64,000 nt of DNA from Bdellovibrio sp. (GCA_014376435.1 JACMRL010000025.1:1-64000), one strand, 5' to 3'; shown: positions 36,253 to 46,116, counted from the stretch's first letter. The notes: a model not told the origin generated them from the letters alone. Made by a program: numbers and translations.

Positions 36253-36626
36253 AAATAAACATGCTTTACTCAAAAATCCATCGTGCCACGGTAACCAATG
36301 CTGACTTAGATTACGAAGGTTCAATTTCAATCGATACGGCCTTGATTACCAAAGCGAAATTTTTTTTAAATCAAAAAGTCGATATTTATAATTGTAATAA
36401 CGGTGCACGCTTTTCAACTTACGTGATTGCAGGTAAAGCTGGCGAGATTTGCTTGAACGGGGCCGCCGCAAGGCACGTCCAGCGCGGCGATACGGTAATT
36501 ATTGTGGCTTATGCATCAATCGACATTAAAGATGCGACTAAGCACAAACCCACTGTGGTTTTTGTCGACGAAAAAAATCGTTACAAGGAAATTCGTAAAG
36601 AAAAACGTGCGACTAAATCTAAATAA
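36249..36626 (+). CDS. panD: Aspartate 1-decarboxylase precursor
   Basis: A 125-residue pyruvoyl enzyme making beta-alanine from aspartate. The protein cleaves itself at the Gly-Ser bond in [10 protein letters not shown], generating the pyruvoyl group. [13 protein letters not shown] carries the conserved tyrosine. It has three extra residues (MKI) before the usual [12 protein letters not shown] start, chosen because GGAG lies upstream at the right distance. It ends the pan/coa operon; a lysine-rich tail follows the conserved core. Confidence 0.96.
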   Translation: MKINMLYSKIHRATVTNADLDYEGSISIDTALITKAKFFLNQKVDIYNCNNGARFSTYVIAGKAGEICLNGAAARHVQRGDTVIIVAYASIDIKDATKHKPTVVFVDEKNRYKEIRKEKRATKSK

Positions 36627-36631
36627 CTTTT

Positions 36632-36662
36632 AAAAAAAGAAGCGGCTTAAGAACTAAACCGC
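36632..36662 (-). terminator. Terminator of the desaturase gene
   Basis: On the minus strand GCGGTTT and AAGCCGC (36656-36662 and 36642-36648) pair, with one G-T, around a 7-base loop and run into a TTCTTTTTTT tail at 36632-36641. The stem overlaps the end of the desaturase frame. It lies between the convergent panD and desaturase genes. Confidence 0.6.
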
Positions 36663-37748
36663 CGAAGCTGATTTAACTAATACTTTCCACATTTTCATAT
36701 TAGCTTTGAATTCGATTTTTGCCAATTTCACTTCGGCTCTCATCATATCAACTTTTTCTTGGCCCGCAGTTTTGTATTCAAGCTTTAGTTGCTCAAAACG
36801 TGCTTGCGATTGAATGATTTTTTCGTGCAAAGGTACAATTCGCTCTTCATAAAATTTAGAATGGCTAAATTTTTCCATCTCAACTTGTAAACGAGCTTTT
36901 AAAATCTCGGAAAAATGAACTGTTTTTAATTTACGTGCTAATCCGGTTAAGGCCGCTAATTGTATCGACCATTTTGTAGGATCCCAGTGGTACCAACGAA
37001 TTCCATTACGATAATCGAATTGAAATTTGTGATGAAAATTATGGTAGCCTTCACCATGGGTTAAAAATGCTACGATCAAGCTATCTTTCGCCGATTTTTC
37101 CGTCGAATAAGGGGTTTTTCCCATTGTGTGACTTAAAGAATTAACGAAGAACGTTGATTGTTGAGTGAAGAAAATTCTTAATCCGCCCGCGATGACTAAA
37201 CCTAAGAATGCATTTCCTAAAGCATAGCCGACGAGAAGTGGAAGTAAGTATCCAACTCCGATAGCCCAGAAAATATAATAATCATGTTGATGCTTCACTA
37301 ATTTATTTTTTTGTAGATCAGGAGCTTGAATTGGTAAATTCACCGATTCATTTCTCATCATCCAACCCATGTGCGCGTACCAAAAGCCCTTGTTGATTGA
37401 ATAAGGATCTTTGTCAGTATCTTCAAACCGATGATGAATGCGGTGATCGCTTGACCATTTTAAGCAAGATCCTTGAAAAGCACCAGCACTGATGAACAAT
37501 AAAAAGGCTTCTAAAACCGGATGAGCCTCAAAAGACTTATGAGCATACAAACGATGGTAACCCATCGTAATACTTAAGTTAGTAAGTACTGCGAAAATTA
37601 GTCCGAAACCTGTAATCCAACCGATGTGTGAGGTCGAATAACTGCTCGAAAAAACTAGGTAAAGTACTAACATAGCGATCGAGATAAGCGGATTTAAAAT
37701 AAGAAACAAAGTGACTGACCAACAAATTTTTTTCATATTTTGTGACAT
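36654..37748 (-). CDS. Acyl-CoA / fatty acid delta-9-type desaturase
   Basis: A 364-residue integral membrane di-iron desaturase. The three histidine boxes are visible: HRLYAH (about residue 65), HRIHH (about 103) and HGEGYHNFHH (about 238). Hydrophobic segments lie around 8-32, 36-58 and 155-195. The C-terminal ~90 residues are a helical, charged extension beyond the usual end. Such enzymes introduce a double bond into saturated acyl chains and adjust membrane fluidity. It is transcribed alone. Confidence 0.92.
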   Translation of the reverse strand: MSQNMKKICWSVTLFLILNPLISIAMLVLYLVFSSSYSTSHIGWITGFGLIFAVLTNLSITMGYHRLYAHKSFEAHPVLEAFLLFISAGAFQGSCLKWSSDHRIHHRFEDTDKDPYSINKGFWYAHMGWMMRNESVNLPIQAPDLQKNKLVKHQHDYYIFWAIGVGYLLPLLVGYALGNAFLGLVIAGGLRIFFTQQSTFFVNSLSHTMGKTPYSTEKSAKDSLIVAFLTHGEGYHNFHHKFQFDYRNGIRWYHWDPTKWSIQLAALTGLARKLKTVHFSEILKARLQVEMEKFSHSKFYEERIVPLHEKIIQSQARFEQLKLEYKTAGQEKVDMMRAEVKLAKIEFKANMKMWKVLVKSASAV

Positions 37749-37766
37749 AAAATAATCCTAGCAGAT

Positions 37767-38939
37767 CTAAAACATAAACTCACTGCCAAACGTCAGACCG
37801 GCTGCGAAATTGTCTTGTTGCAACTTAGATGAATACACATAGGCACCAAGCACCGATCTGTTGGCTCTAGTCAGCCACGAGTAACCCACGGAATAATAAG
37901 CACTTTGCCCGAAGTACTTTATTTCGTTTCCGATTTTATGGCTGATTCCACAAAGTATTTGATGCCCACCGTCTGAATTCATTCTATAGCCAAAAGTCTG
38001 GGTCAAATTGTAGGTATAATTTAGATCTGAACTTTCTTGAAACTGCGAATCCGTAATAAATTCGTGATCTCCAAGTTTGAATCCATGCCCAACAATAAAT
38101 GACGAACCCAATTCTTCCACTTGTTCATTTAAATTTTCAGTTTCCGTTTTTGAATAATCAGTCGAAGTGGTTCCGCCGTGTAAGAATGTGGTAACTAAGC
38201 CTTCGCTTTTTTTATAAACCGATAATTGCCGGGAGCGAATTTGATAACCTAAAGAATAGTTTTCATAGGTCGTATGCCCTGAAATTGAAATTCCCACTCC
38301 TAAAGATTTTAAGTCTGATTTCGTCGACGCAGTTGATCGCGCATTACTTGTTAAGCTTGTAAATTCATTAAAACCAACCGAACTAATTTGATTAAATTGT
38401 CCAAAGTAACTTAGCGCAAAAGGCACTTTTCGAAATGCCATCGAATAACCAAATAAAAACTGAGTTTGGTCGCGACTTATTTCAGTTCTGTTTTTTGCCG
38501 AAGCTGTCGTCGAAGTGACAACTGTTTTAACTTTTGAGGGCGAAATATTCGCTAAAAAAAACTCATGTACTAAACTAGTGCCTACGATAATTGAGCTTAA
38601 ATAAGAAGGATTCAGCGCAAAAGAGGTTGTTTCTTTATTTTCTGATTTAGACGAGAAACTACCCAATGTATTTCCCGCTAGGCTATATGAATTATCAATT
38701 TTTTTATTTAATAAGCTGGGATTATAATATGAGGCCGCCGTTGGATCTGCTAATGCTGCACCTGAATTTCCCATCAGACCTTCGTAAAGCCCAACGGCTA
38801 ATTGCGCCTCAGCAAATCCAGAAAATAATATGAATATTAAAAAAACTAATTGGTTTCGGTACGAAACAGTTCGATCGCATCGATGATCGCTTTTGGTTTG
38901 TAGGCTTGTGAATCTTCGTACCACTGTATCTGGCTCCAT
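37767..38939 (-). CDS. Probable outer-membrane beta-barrel protein
   Basis: A protein of up to 390 residues. A hydrophobic signal-peptide core (LVFLIFILFSGFAEAQ) lies at residues ~32-47. The mature part is rich in S, T, Y and alternating patterns and ends in GSEFMF, with the terminal phenylalanine common in outer-membrane barrels. LAVGLYEG and ADPTAASYYNPS recall FadL/PorV-type starts. The start is a problem: the only ordinary start codons (ATG 38939 and a GTG five codons later) give an unusually long basic region before the signal core and overlap the upstream gene by 94 bases. A rare start codon nearer the signal peptide is possible. Confidence 0.6.
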   Translation of the reverse strand: MEPDTVVRRFTSLQTKSDHRCDRTVSYRNQLVFLIFILFSGFAEAQLAVGLYEGLMGNSGAALADPTAASYYNPSLLNKKIDNSYSLAGNTLGSFSSKSENKETTSFALNPSYLSSIIVGTSLVHEFFLANISPSKVKTVVTSTTASAKNRTEISRDQTQFLFGYSMAFRKVPFALSYFGQFNQISSVGFNEFTSLTSNARSTASTKSDLKSLGVGISISGHTTYENYSLGYQIRSRQLSVYKKSEGLVTTFLHGGTTSTDYSKTETENLNEQVEELGSSFIVGHGFKLGDHEFITDSQFQESSDLNYTYNLTQTFGYRMNSDGGHQILCGISHKIGNEIKYFGQSAYYSVGYSWLTRANRSVLGAYVYSSKLQQDNFAAGLTFGSEFMF

Positions 38940-40402
38940 CCTAAGGTTTGAAACTCAGGTTTTGTCATGTCTCTGCTTTGAACTAGATCAAAAAAGTTTT
39001 TAATATGCAACAGCTCATTTGCTTTCATCTCAAAAGATGGAACATGAAACTGAATAAACGCTAGCTGTTTATTTTGACGAGAAAAACCCTGCACGCCGTC
39101 ACTGACTAGCGAAACATAATCAGTTGTTTTATTTTGATCACAGCCTTTAATCAATAATAGCTTTTCTGCATGTTTAAAAAATTGCGTCATCTCAATTTCT
39201 TTTAAACTTAAACAGGCTAAGAAGATATGTTGCTGCGTGCGTATTTGGTCAAATGACTTTAATGGTAGGCTAAAATGTCCGGGCAAAATCCAAATTTGCG
39301 ATTTATCTTTAATAGCAATCTGCAGCTGCGGAAACTTTGTGGCCGCTAATTCTAGATTTTTAAATAAAGCGGATTGAACCGAAATCGATTCTGGGTATTC
39401 AAATAAATAATCAAAATAAGCCTCTGCAAATGAATCATTAACCCCTGCTTGCTGCAGGTTCTGCGCAACCCGAGAATAAAACTCGCGGTACTCTTTTTCA
39501 TTCTGAATTAAAGAAGAGGAATTCATTAAATCCGTCATTTTTTTAATATTCATCATACCCTGTTTCAGCGGATGAACATCTGTCATCACCATTGAAATTG
39601 CTTTTTCAGAACTTAATTGCTGAGTCTGTAAATATCGCGGGATCAGATGCAAAAAACGAGTTCTTTCTTTAAAAGAAAGTTCACTGTACGCCTTGATCCA
39701 AACCGACGTCATGAGCGGGCGCAAACTAAGCGATAGCAGTAAATCATTATTCAAATGTTCCGGATTTTTCATTAATGCACAGTCGGCAAAATGCTCGGAA
39801 GCTTTCCACGGAGATTCACAGTAGCCATCTTTAGATTTCAAAACCTGAGGCCATCGTGAACCACCAATTTTAGTTTTTAATTTTAGAATTGGATCTTCAA
39901 CTTCCAGATTTCCGTTTAATGCATACAATAAAAAATCTGCCGCTACTTCAATAAATAATTGCTGCGAGTGTAAGTCTCTTTTTAATCTTTCTTGCAGCCA
40001 TACCTTAAATAATGCCCGTTCAAAATGCGCGGAAGAATTAAAAAGCTGCGAACCGATTTCAATTTGATGATCCGTAATTTTAAAGATGATGGGTTGAATT
40101 TCATTAATGCGAATTTGCATACCCTGAGTAAAAGGCTCAATATTTCGGATAAATAAGGCGATATTTTCTAAGCGAGCTTCTAAAGCATCTTTATTTTCGT
40201 CAAAATAACGAGAATACGGAACCATTTGCCCCATTGAACAACGGAAAATCGTCTCGGTTTTATCCAAACTAACCCTGTCGATTTTATCGACAATCCTAGA
40301 ATCAATACATAAAGGTTTCTTCGTGCTGACAATCAAAACTAACAGGGCGGCAAAAATCCCTGCAGAAAGGCTCATCAACCAACGTTCAAGGTTCATATTC
40401 AT
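38846..40402 (-). CDS. Membrane-anchored protein of unknown function
   Basis: A 518-residue protein with one N-terminal membrane segment (about residues 9-26), followed by a ~490-residue soluble, mostly helical, cysteine-containing part probably in the periplasm. No motif is recognised. KDGYCESPWKASEHFADCA near residue 195 may be a disulphide-linked loop. It overlaps the outer-membrane gene downstream by up to 94 bases and follows the liu cluster by 51 bases, so it may be the distal part of that transcript. Confidence 0.6.
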   Translation of the reverse strand: MNMNLERWLMSLSAGIFAALLVLIVSTKKPLCIDSRIVDKIDRVSLDKTETIFRCSMGQMVPYSRYFDENKDALEARLENIALFIRNIEPFTQGMQIRINEIQPIIFKITDHQIEIGSQLFNSSAHFERALFKVWLQERLKRDLHSQQLFIEVAADFLLYALNGNLEVEDPILKLKTKIGGSRWPQVLKSKDGYCESPWKASEHFADCALMKNPEHLNNDLLLSLSLRPLMTSVWIKAYSELSFKERTRFLHLIPRYLQTQQLSSEKAISMVMTDVHPLKQGMMNIKKMTDLMNSSSLIQNEKEYREFYSRVAQNLQQAGVNDSFAEAYFDYLFEYPESISVQSALFKNLELAATKFPQLQIAIKDKSQIWILPGHFSLPLKSFDQIRTQQHIFLACLSLKEIEMTQFFKHAEKLLLIKGCDQNKTTDYVSLVSDGVQGFSRQNKQLAFIQFHVPSFEMKANELLHIKNFFDLVQSRDMTKPEFQTLGWSQIQWYEDSQAYKPKAIIDAIELFRTETN

Positions 40403-40453
40403 TTATTTAGCAAAACCAATACCCAAACTAAACTGCTGGGTACAAGGCGGCGT

Positions 40454-41425
40454 TTAATATTTTTTGTTAAGCATGAATCGACTTTTTGCGTATTTTTTGC
40501 TGGTCGCTTTAATTGGTTTTAATAAACCCACTTTAGCTACTTTTGAAGATAAAGCGTGATCCATGAATGGTTGTAACCAGTGATTGGTTTGAATTAATTT
40601 TTCTAAATTTAATCCGGTGTTAACTTTCATACCTTCAAACATATAAACAACGTCTTCAGTTGCAACATTACCTGTTGCTCCCGGAGCGTAAGGGCATCCG
40701 CCCAAGCCACCGATGCTTGAATCAAAAGTTTTGATACCCATTTCGTAGGCAGCTAAAATATTTGCTAAAGCTTGCCCGCGAGTATCATGAAAATGCCCCG
40801 CCAATTGCTTAGCCGGAATGTGCTTCAGTAATTGAGTAAATAAATATTTTACCTGGCCAACATGAGCCGCACCGATGGTATCGCCGATTGATATTTCGTA
40901 AACTCCTAACGCATGCATTCTTCGGGCAATTGCGACAACTTTTTTAGGATCAATCATATTTTCAAAAGGGCAAACAAAACAGGTCGATAAGTAACCACGA
41001 ACTTTGATTTTATGCTTTTTTGCTAAAACCATCACCAGCTTAAAACGTTCAAAACTTTCATCAATTGAACAGTTGGTATTTATTTGAGAAAAGGTTTCTG
41101 AACAGGCTGCAAAAATGGCGACTTCTTTAATTCCAGCTTCAATCGCTTGAAGCATACCTTCTTCATTGGGGATCAAAACACTAGGGTGCAGCTTGTTAGC
41201 AGATTTTCTTTTGGCAATATCATTTAAAGCTAACTTTGTTAAGTCTTTAGAAACTGCCATTTGTGGAACCCACTTCGCAGATACAAATGCGCCCACTTCG
41301 AAATTTGCTGACCCTGCATCGATTAGTTTTTTCAAAAGTTCTAAGCGCTGAACGACCGACAAATGGGTTGATTCGTTTTGTAACCCATCTCTTAAGCCCA
41401 TTTCTACGATTCGTACACGACTCAT
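40454..41425 (-). CDS. liuE: Hydroxymethylglutaryl-CoA lyase
   Basis: A 323-residue TIM-barrel enzyme splitting HMG-CoA into acetyl-CoA and acetoacetate, the last step of leucine degradation. EMGLRDGLQNE is the catalytic/metal-binding start. The active-site loop GGLGGCPYAPGATGNVATED contains the conserved cysteine. It is coupled to the biotin carrier gene by a 4-base overlap. The family also includes homocitrate-type enzymes, but the neighbours make the lyase call secure. Confidence 0.94.
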   Translation of the reverse strand: MSRVRIVEMGLRDGLQNESTHLSVVQRLELLKKLIDAGSANFEVGAFVSAKWVPQMAVSKDLTKLALNDIAKRKSANKLHPSVLIPNEEGMLQAIEAGIKEVAIFAACSETFSQINTNCSIDESFERFKLVMVLAKKHKIKVRGYLSTCFVCPFENMIDPKKVVAIARRMHALGVYEISIGDTIGAAHVGQVKYLFTQLLKHIPAKQLAGHFHDTRGQALANILAAYEMGIKTFDSSIGGLGGCPYAPGATGNVATEDVVYMFEGMKVNTGLNLEKLIQTNHWLQPFMDHALSSKVAKVGLLKPIKATSKKYAKSRFMLNKKY

Positions 41426-41814
41426 TTTTTAACCTCAGCTTTTAACTGTACAAGTAAATGTCCTAAGGACACTTGTTGTCCAACTTCGACCAATACTTTT
41501 TCAACGGTTGAATCTATATCGGATTTTAAAGTGTATTCCATTTTCATCGCTTCCATAACAATAAGCGGATCGCCCTTAACTACAGCTTGACCCTCTTTAA
41601 CAAAGACTTTAGTCATCTTACCTGGCATCGGAGACATAATTTTATCAGGAGATTTAGATTTTATTTTACTTTGCGCATGTGAACTTTGGCTTAGTTCAAC
41701 CAAGTCATAAGAATAAACTTCACCGTTTAGTTTAAACCATATTTTTTTATCAATAACTTCGGCTAAAATATTTTTTTCCACGCCATCAATTTTTAAATTC
41801 ATATTCTGTTTCAT
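41422..41814 (-). CDS. Biotin carboxyl carrier protein of the liu carboxylase
   Basis: A 130-residue protein with a C-terminal biotinyl domain. The biotinylated lysine is in VMEAMKMEYT, preceded by SPMPGKMTKVFVKEGQ. The N-terminal 60 residues are a linker-like beta region. The frame is open further upstream, but ATG 41814 overlaps the biotin carboxylase stop as TAATG, so this start is chosen. In Pseudomonas the carrier and carboxylase are one polypeptide (LiuD); here they are two. It is coupled to liuE by a 4-base overlap. Confidence 0.9.
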   Translation of the reverse strand: MKQNMNLKIDGVEKNILAEVIDKKIWFKLNGEVYSYDLVELSQSSHAQSKIKSKSPDKIMSPMPGKMTKVFVKEGQAVVKGDPLIVMEAMKMEYTLKSDIDSTVEKVLVEVGQQVSLGHLLVQLKAEVKK

Positions 41815-43301
41815 TAGACACCTCTCCAGAAAGAACTCCACGGAGAAATACTTTCGTTAACTGAAGATGCTACAGTAGCGCCACCGGATTTCAAATTTTT
41901 GTAAATTTGCTGGGCCCATTTTTTAATTTGCGCATCTTCAGCGGGAGCTTTTAAAGCTTCGGCAAAATAAGTTTCTATAAAACGCGTGGTCATTTTTCCA
42001 GATTGAAATTCTGGATGATTTAGAATTTCAATTAAATAAGGAATATTCGTATCGACACCAAATACCGTTGAATCTTTTAAAGTACGAATCATTTTTTGAA
42101 TTGCGCGCGGACGATTTTCATCCCAAACGATGACTTTGGCAATCATGGGATCATAGTGTGAAGTAATCGTATCACCTGATTCGAAGCCGTACTCGTAACG
42201 ACGGCGCGGGCCTTCAGGCCACTGCACTAAACCTAATTTACCCGTTGAAGGAACTCCGCCTAAATATGGATTTTCTGCGTACACCCGGCATTCAATCGAA
42301 TGGCCACGCGGGATACGAACATCTTTTGAATCAAAAACAAAACTTCCTTGGGCCGTTAAAATTTGCATTTTGACTAAATCGATTCCTAAAACTTCTTCGG
42401 TAACCGGATGCTCTACCTGCAGGCGTGTGTTCACTTCAAGCAGATAGAATTGGCCATCTTGTAATAAAAATTCAACTGTCCCGGCACTTTTATATTTTCC
42501 TAAAGCTGCAATCGTGCAAGCAACCTCGCCCATGCGACGACGTAAATCATCGGTTAATGAAGGCGAAGTCGCTTCTTCAATAATTTTTTGGTGGCGACGT
42601 TGCACCGAACACTCGCGGTCAAATAAATGAACCACGTGTCCCGTTGAATCAGCAAAAATTTGAAATTCAATGTGCTTGGCTTGCTCTAAATATTTTTCTA
42701 AAAAAACGGTCGATGAACCAAATGCCGATTTGGCTTCGCGCTGGGCTGATTCAATCAAATCTTTTGCGTCGGCCATCACACGAATAAGCTTCATTCCGCG
42801 ACCGCCGCCACCTGCCGCAGCTTTAACGATAACGGGCAAACCAATTTTTTCGACTTCTGTTAAAAGAACGTCGACCGACTGGTTTTCACCTTCGTAGCCA
42901 GGAATTAATGGTAGATTTGCTTTTTTAGCTAAATTTTTAAAAGAAACTTTATCGCCTAATTTTCTAATTGCGTCTGAAGAAGGTCCAATAAAAATAAGAC
43001 CCGCTTTTTCGCATTGTTCGGCAAAGTCTGCATTTTCAGATAAAAAACCAAACCCGGGATGAACGGCATCGGCTCCAGCGGCTAATGCTCCATTAATATT
43101 TGCTTCAATATTTAAATAACTAAGCGCCGTTGTGGCAGGACCAATACAAATTGTCTTGGTTGCCAAACGATAAGCGCGGGTTTGAATGTCTGCGTCTGAA
43201 TGAAGCAATACCGTTTCGATTCCTAGCTCTTCACAAGCTCTAATAATGCGAACGGCAACTTCTCCACGATTGGCAATGGCCACGCGACGTATTTGTTTCA
43301 T
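41814..43301 (-). CDS. liuD: Biotin carboxylase subunit (methylcrotonyl-CoA carboxylase alpha part)
   Basis: A 495-residue ATP-grasp enzyme carboxylating biotin. RRVAIANRGEVAVRII opens the biotin-carboxylase N-domain, KAAAGGGGRGMKLI is the glycine-rich ATP loop, and FLEVNTRLQVEHPVTEEV the metal/bicarbonate site. The sequence stops after the BC domain (GYEFGF-type C-terminus), so the BT linker and carrier of a fused alpha subunit are missing or separate. Context with liuB, liuC and liuE favours methylcrotonyl-CoA carboxylase. Sharing with acetyl- or propionyl-CoA carboxylase is possible. Confidence 0.88.
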   Translation of the reverse strand: MKQIRRVAIANRGEVAVRIIRACEELGIETVLLHSDADIQTRAYRLATKTICIGPATTALSYLNIEANINGALAAGADAVHPGFGFLSENADFAEQCEKAGLIFIGPSSDAIRKLGDKVSFKNLAKKANLPLIPGYEGENQSVDVLLTEVEKIGLPVIVKAAAGGGGRGMKLIRVMADAKDLIESAQREAKSAFGSSTVFLEKYLEQAKHIEFQIFADSTGHVVHLFDRECSVQRRHQKIIEEATSPSLTDDLRRRMGEVACTIAALGKYKSAGTVEFLLQDGQFYLLEVNTRLQVEHPVTEEVLGIDLVKMQILTAQGSFVFDSKDVRIPRGHSIECRVYAENPYLGGVPSTGKLGLVQWPEGPRRRYEYGFESGDTITSHYDPMIAKVIVWDENRPRAIQKMIRTLKDSTVFGVDTNIPYLIEILNHPEFQSGKMTTRFIETYFAEALKAPAEDAQIKKWAQQIYKNLKSGGATVASSVNESISPWSSFWRGV

Positions 43302-43329
43302 TTTTTCACTTTAATAGACTTTTTTTTCG

Positions 43330-43359
43330 TTGTCACTTTCTAGCCAGCCTCGGTAAACT
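43330..43359 (+). promoter_or_regulatory. Predicted promoter of the small ORF at 43366 (leaderless type)
   Basis: TTGTCA (43330-43335; 5 of 6) and TAAACT (43354-43359) are 18 bases apart. The -10 ends 6 bases before ATG 43366, and no Shine-Dalgarno exists. The -10 hexamer is identical to that proposed for leuS. Confidence 0.45.
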
Positions 43360-43365
43360 TTAACG

Positions 43366-43743
43366 ATGAAAATTGGGCTCTATTTAGACGAAATTTCGCT
43401 ACAGATTTTAAAAAAAGGCCTGTTTGTAAGCTGCGAACCGAAGCAGCGCATCGAAGAATTGGCCCCAGGCCTGCCGGATGAACGCGTCGCCGAAATCGGC
43501 GAGACTTATCTGGTTTGTAATATGAATAATGAAGAACAAGGTAAAGCTAAACTAATCGACGCATTTACAACTACTTTTGGCGAACCCGACGCGCGCCTTT
43601 TAGCGCTGATCGGTTTCCAAGATAACATTGAGAAATTTCAAAAGGAATTCGGCGCTTTTTATCAAAAGCAATTTCCGGATGCAGAACTTTTAAGTGAAAC
43701 GGAACTATTTGTTACAATCTACGAGCCGGTTAGGGACAGCTAA
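43366..43743 (+). CDS. Small protein of unknown function inserted inside the liu cluster
   Basis: A 125-residue acidic cytoplasmic protein with no signal peptide. The C-terminal half alternates F, Y and charged residues (FQKEFGAFYQKQFPDAEL). No motif recognised. It is encoded on the plus strand between liuD and liuC, which are both minus-strand, so it interrupts the liu cluster. Its last 4 bases overlap the liuC stop. It has its own promoter-like sequence. Confidence 0.6.
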   Translation: MKIGLYLDEISLQILKKGLFVSCEPKQRIEELAPGLPDERVAEIGETYLVCNMNNEEQGKAKLIDAFTTTFGEPDARLLALIGFQDNIEKFQKEFGAFYQKQFPDAELLSETELFVTIYEPVRDS

Positions 43744-44495
43744 GATTTTGTTAGAAATTTTTCAAGGCGCTGCTGGCCTTCAGCACTTATGCGGCGTTCG
43801 CTGATCGTTTTTGTGGTTAAAGCTTTTTGTTCTGCCCAGCTATTTCCGCGACCGATCGAATTTAAAAGATTTTTAGTCGCTTTCATCGCTTCAAGTCCAT
43901 TGCCGGAAAACTTTTTCGCGACCTCAGTTAAACTAATATTTTTTGTGTCATTTACCAAACCCATGATCATCGCTTGGTTTACATTAAAAACTTCTGCGCT
44001 TAACATAAAAGGACGAGCAAATGCGTCTGAGATTTTCTTCAAAATAAAACTAGAAATGATGGCAGGAGCCAAACCTAACTTAACTTCGCTAAAGCAAAAT
44101 TGCGTTTTTTCATCTGCCACTACATAGTCACAACAAGCTAGTAATCCTAAAGCGCCCCCGTAAGCCGCACCTTGTGCAATACCTACAACCACAGTTTCAC
44201 AATGGCTAATGCTTTCAAACATATCCCAAAGTTTTTCTGAATCTTCAATATTTTGCTCGTAAGTGTAAGCAGCCATTTCTTTCATCCAATTAAGATCGGC
44301 ACCAGCACAAAATACGGATCCTGAACCCTGAAGAATAACGGCTTTGATTTCTTTATCTTGATTGAAGTTTTTAAAAGTTTGAGTAATTTCAGAAATCATC
44401 TCTGGATTAAACGCATTCTTAACCTCGGGGCGGTTCAGCGTTACAATTTTAATTTGCGAGTCTGATTCTAAATTTTCAACTTTTAAATATTTCAT
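43740..44495 (-). CDS. liuC: Enoyl-CoA hydratase family, probable methylglutaconyl-CoA hydratase
   Basis: A 251-residue crotonase-fold enzyme. The oxyanion-hole segments are VFCAGADLNWM and GAAYGGALGLLACCDYVV, and FSEVKLGLAPAIISSFI contains the catalytic glutamate. Position next to liuB suggests hydration of 3-methylglutaconyl-CoA to HMG-CoA. A GTG at 44498 precedes the ATG at 44495. AAGGA is 5 bases before the ATG and only 2 before the GTG, so the ATG is preferred. Sequence alone gives only the crotonase family. Confidence 0.85.
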   Translation of the reverse strand: MKYLKVENLESDSQIKIVTLNRPEVKNAFNPEMISEITQTFKNFNQDKEIKAVILQGSGSVFCAGADLNWMKEMAAYTYEQNIEDSEKLWDMFESISHCETVVVGIAQGAAYGGALGLLACCDYVVADEKTQFCFSEVKLGLAPAIISSFILKKISDAFARPFMLSAEVFNVNQAMIMGLVNDTKNISLTEVAKKFSGNGLEAMKATKNLLNSIGRGNSWAEQKALTTKTISERRISAEGQQRLEKFLTKS

Positions 44496-44503
44496 CACAT
44501 TCC

Positions 44504-46108
44504 TTACATTCTAAAGACGCCCTGAAGTTTCGGGCCCCAATCTTTGTTTAAGCTGGCCGAGATTCCTAAGGCTAATAAGCGACGGGTTTCTTTCGGATCA
44601 ATAATTCCATCATCCCAAATGCGTGAAGTTGAATAGTAAGCCGAGCTTTCATTTTCAAATTTTTCTAAAGTAGGTTTTTTAAAGTCAGCTTGTTCTACGG
44701 CCGACATCGTCTGACCCTTCGTTGCCAACTGATCCATTTTCACCGTTAATAAAACGTTCGCCGCTTGCTCTCCACCCATTACGCTGATGCGAGCATTCGG
44801 CCACATCCACATTTGACGTGGCTGATATGCGCGCCCGCACATTCCATAATTTCCCGCTCCGTAAGAGCCGCCAATGACCACGGTAAATTTTGGTACGCGT
44901 GCATTTGAAACAGCCATCACCATTTTAGCGCCATGTTTAGCAATACCTTCATGTTCGTACTTTTTTCCAACCATGAATCCGGTGATATTTTGCAAAAAGA
45001 TTAACGGAATTTCGCGCTGTTCGCATAACTCAATAAAGTGTGCGGCTTTCTGCGCGCTTTCGCTAAATAAAACTCCGTTATTGGCGATAATTCCAACGGG
45101 CATTCCCCAGATATGTGCAAAACCGGTAACTAAAGTCTTACCGTATAAAGCTTTAAATTCATGAAACTGCGAACCATCTACGATGCGCGCAATTACTTCG
45201 CGCGCATCGTATGGAATGCGCGAATCGGCGGGGATGACTCCATAAATTTCTTCTGCAGAATAAACGGGTTCTTCGATCGGTTGCATTTTTAATTGAACAA
45301 CTTTTCTTTTATTTAAATGTTTTACGATTGAACGAGTAATTTCTAATGCGTGCTGATCGTTTTCGGCAAAATGATCTGTCACACCGGAAATTTCGCAGTG
45401 CGTGTGCGCGCCACCCAAATCTTGCGCATCAACAATTTCACCCGTTGCGGCGCGAACCAGCGGTGGTCCACCCAAGAAAATAGTTCCGTTATCTTTAACG
45501 ATCACGTTTTCGTCGCTCATCGAAGGAACGTAAGCGCCGCCCGCAGTGCATGAACCCATGACGACAGAAATTTGCGAAATACCCATCGCGCTCATGCGCG
45601 CCTGATTATAAAAAATTCTACCGAAGTGATCGCGATCTGGAAAAATTTCTGATTGTAAAGGTAAGAAAGCTCCGCCGCTATCAACTAAGTAGATACACGG
45701 TAAACCATTTTCCATTGCAATTTCTTGCGCACGTAAATGTTTTTTGCCGGTCATTGGAAAATAAGTTCCGCCCTTTACGGTGGCGTCGTTTGAAACGATC
45801 ATACATTCGGTATTTTCAATAACTCCGATGCCCGTCACTATTCCCGCGCCGGGCGCTTGCCCATCGTAAAGGTCATTTGCCGCTAAAGTTGAAAATTCTA
45901 AAAAAGCCGTTCCTGGATCAATTAATCCTTCAACACGTTCGCGCGCCGTCATCTTACCGCGGGCTTTGTGTTTTTTTACAGCCTCTTCGCCGCCGCCGCG
46001 CTTGATCACTTCAATTTTATCACGCCAGTCGTTCACCATTTTTAAAAGTGCGACTTTATTTTTTTTGAAGTCTTCAGAATTTATATCAATCGAGCTTTCT
46101 AAAATCAT
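44504..46108 (-). CDS. liuB: Carboxyltransferase subunit (methylcrotonyl-CoA carboxylase beta)
   Basis: A 534-residue crotonase-like carboxyltransferase that moves the carboxyl group from biotin to methylcrotonyl-CoA. [19 protein letters not shown] is the usual start. [20 protein letters not shown] and [20 protein letters not shown] (two halves of the active site) and [19 protein letters not shown] match MccB better than propionyl-CoA PccB. It follows the hot-dog protein gene by 8 bases with AAGGA before its ATG, and precedes liuC by 8 bases. Confidence 0.92.
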   Translation of the reverse strand: MILESSIDINSEDFKKNKVALLKMVNDWRDKIEVIKRGGGEEAVKKHKARGKMTARERVEGLIDPGTAFLEFSTLAANDLYDGQAPGAGIVTGIGVIENTECMIVSNDATVKGGTYFPMTGKKHLRAQEIAMENGLPCIYLVDSGGAFLPLQSEIFPDRDHFGRIFYNQARMSAMGISQISVVMGSCTAGGAYVPSMSDENVIVKDNGTIFLGGPPLVRAATGEIVDAQDLGGAHTHCEISGVTDHFAENDQHALEITRSIVKHLNKRKVVQLKMQPIEEPVYSAEEIYGVIPADSRIPYDAREVIARIVDGSQFHEFKALYGKTLVTGFAHIWGMPVGIIANNGVLFSESAQKAAHFIELCEQREIPLIFLQNITGFMVGKKYEHEGIAKHGAKMVMAVSNARVPKFTVVIGGSYGAGNYGMCGRAYQPRQMWMWPNARISVMGGEQAANVLLTVKMDQLATKGQTMSAVEQADFKKPTLEKFENESSAYYSTSRIWDDGIIDPKETRRLLALGISASLNKDWGPKLQGVFRM

Positions 46109-46116
46109 TTTAGTCC

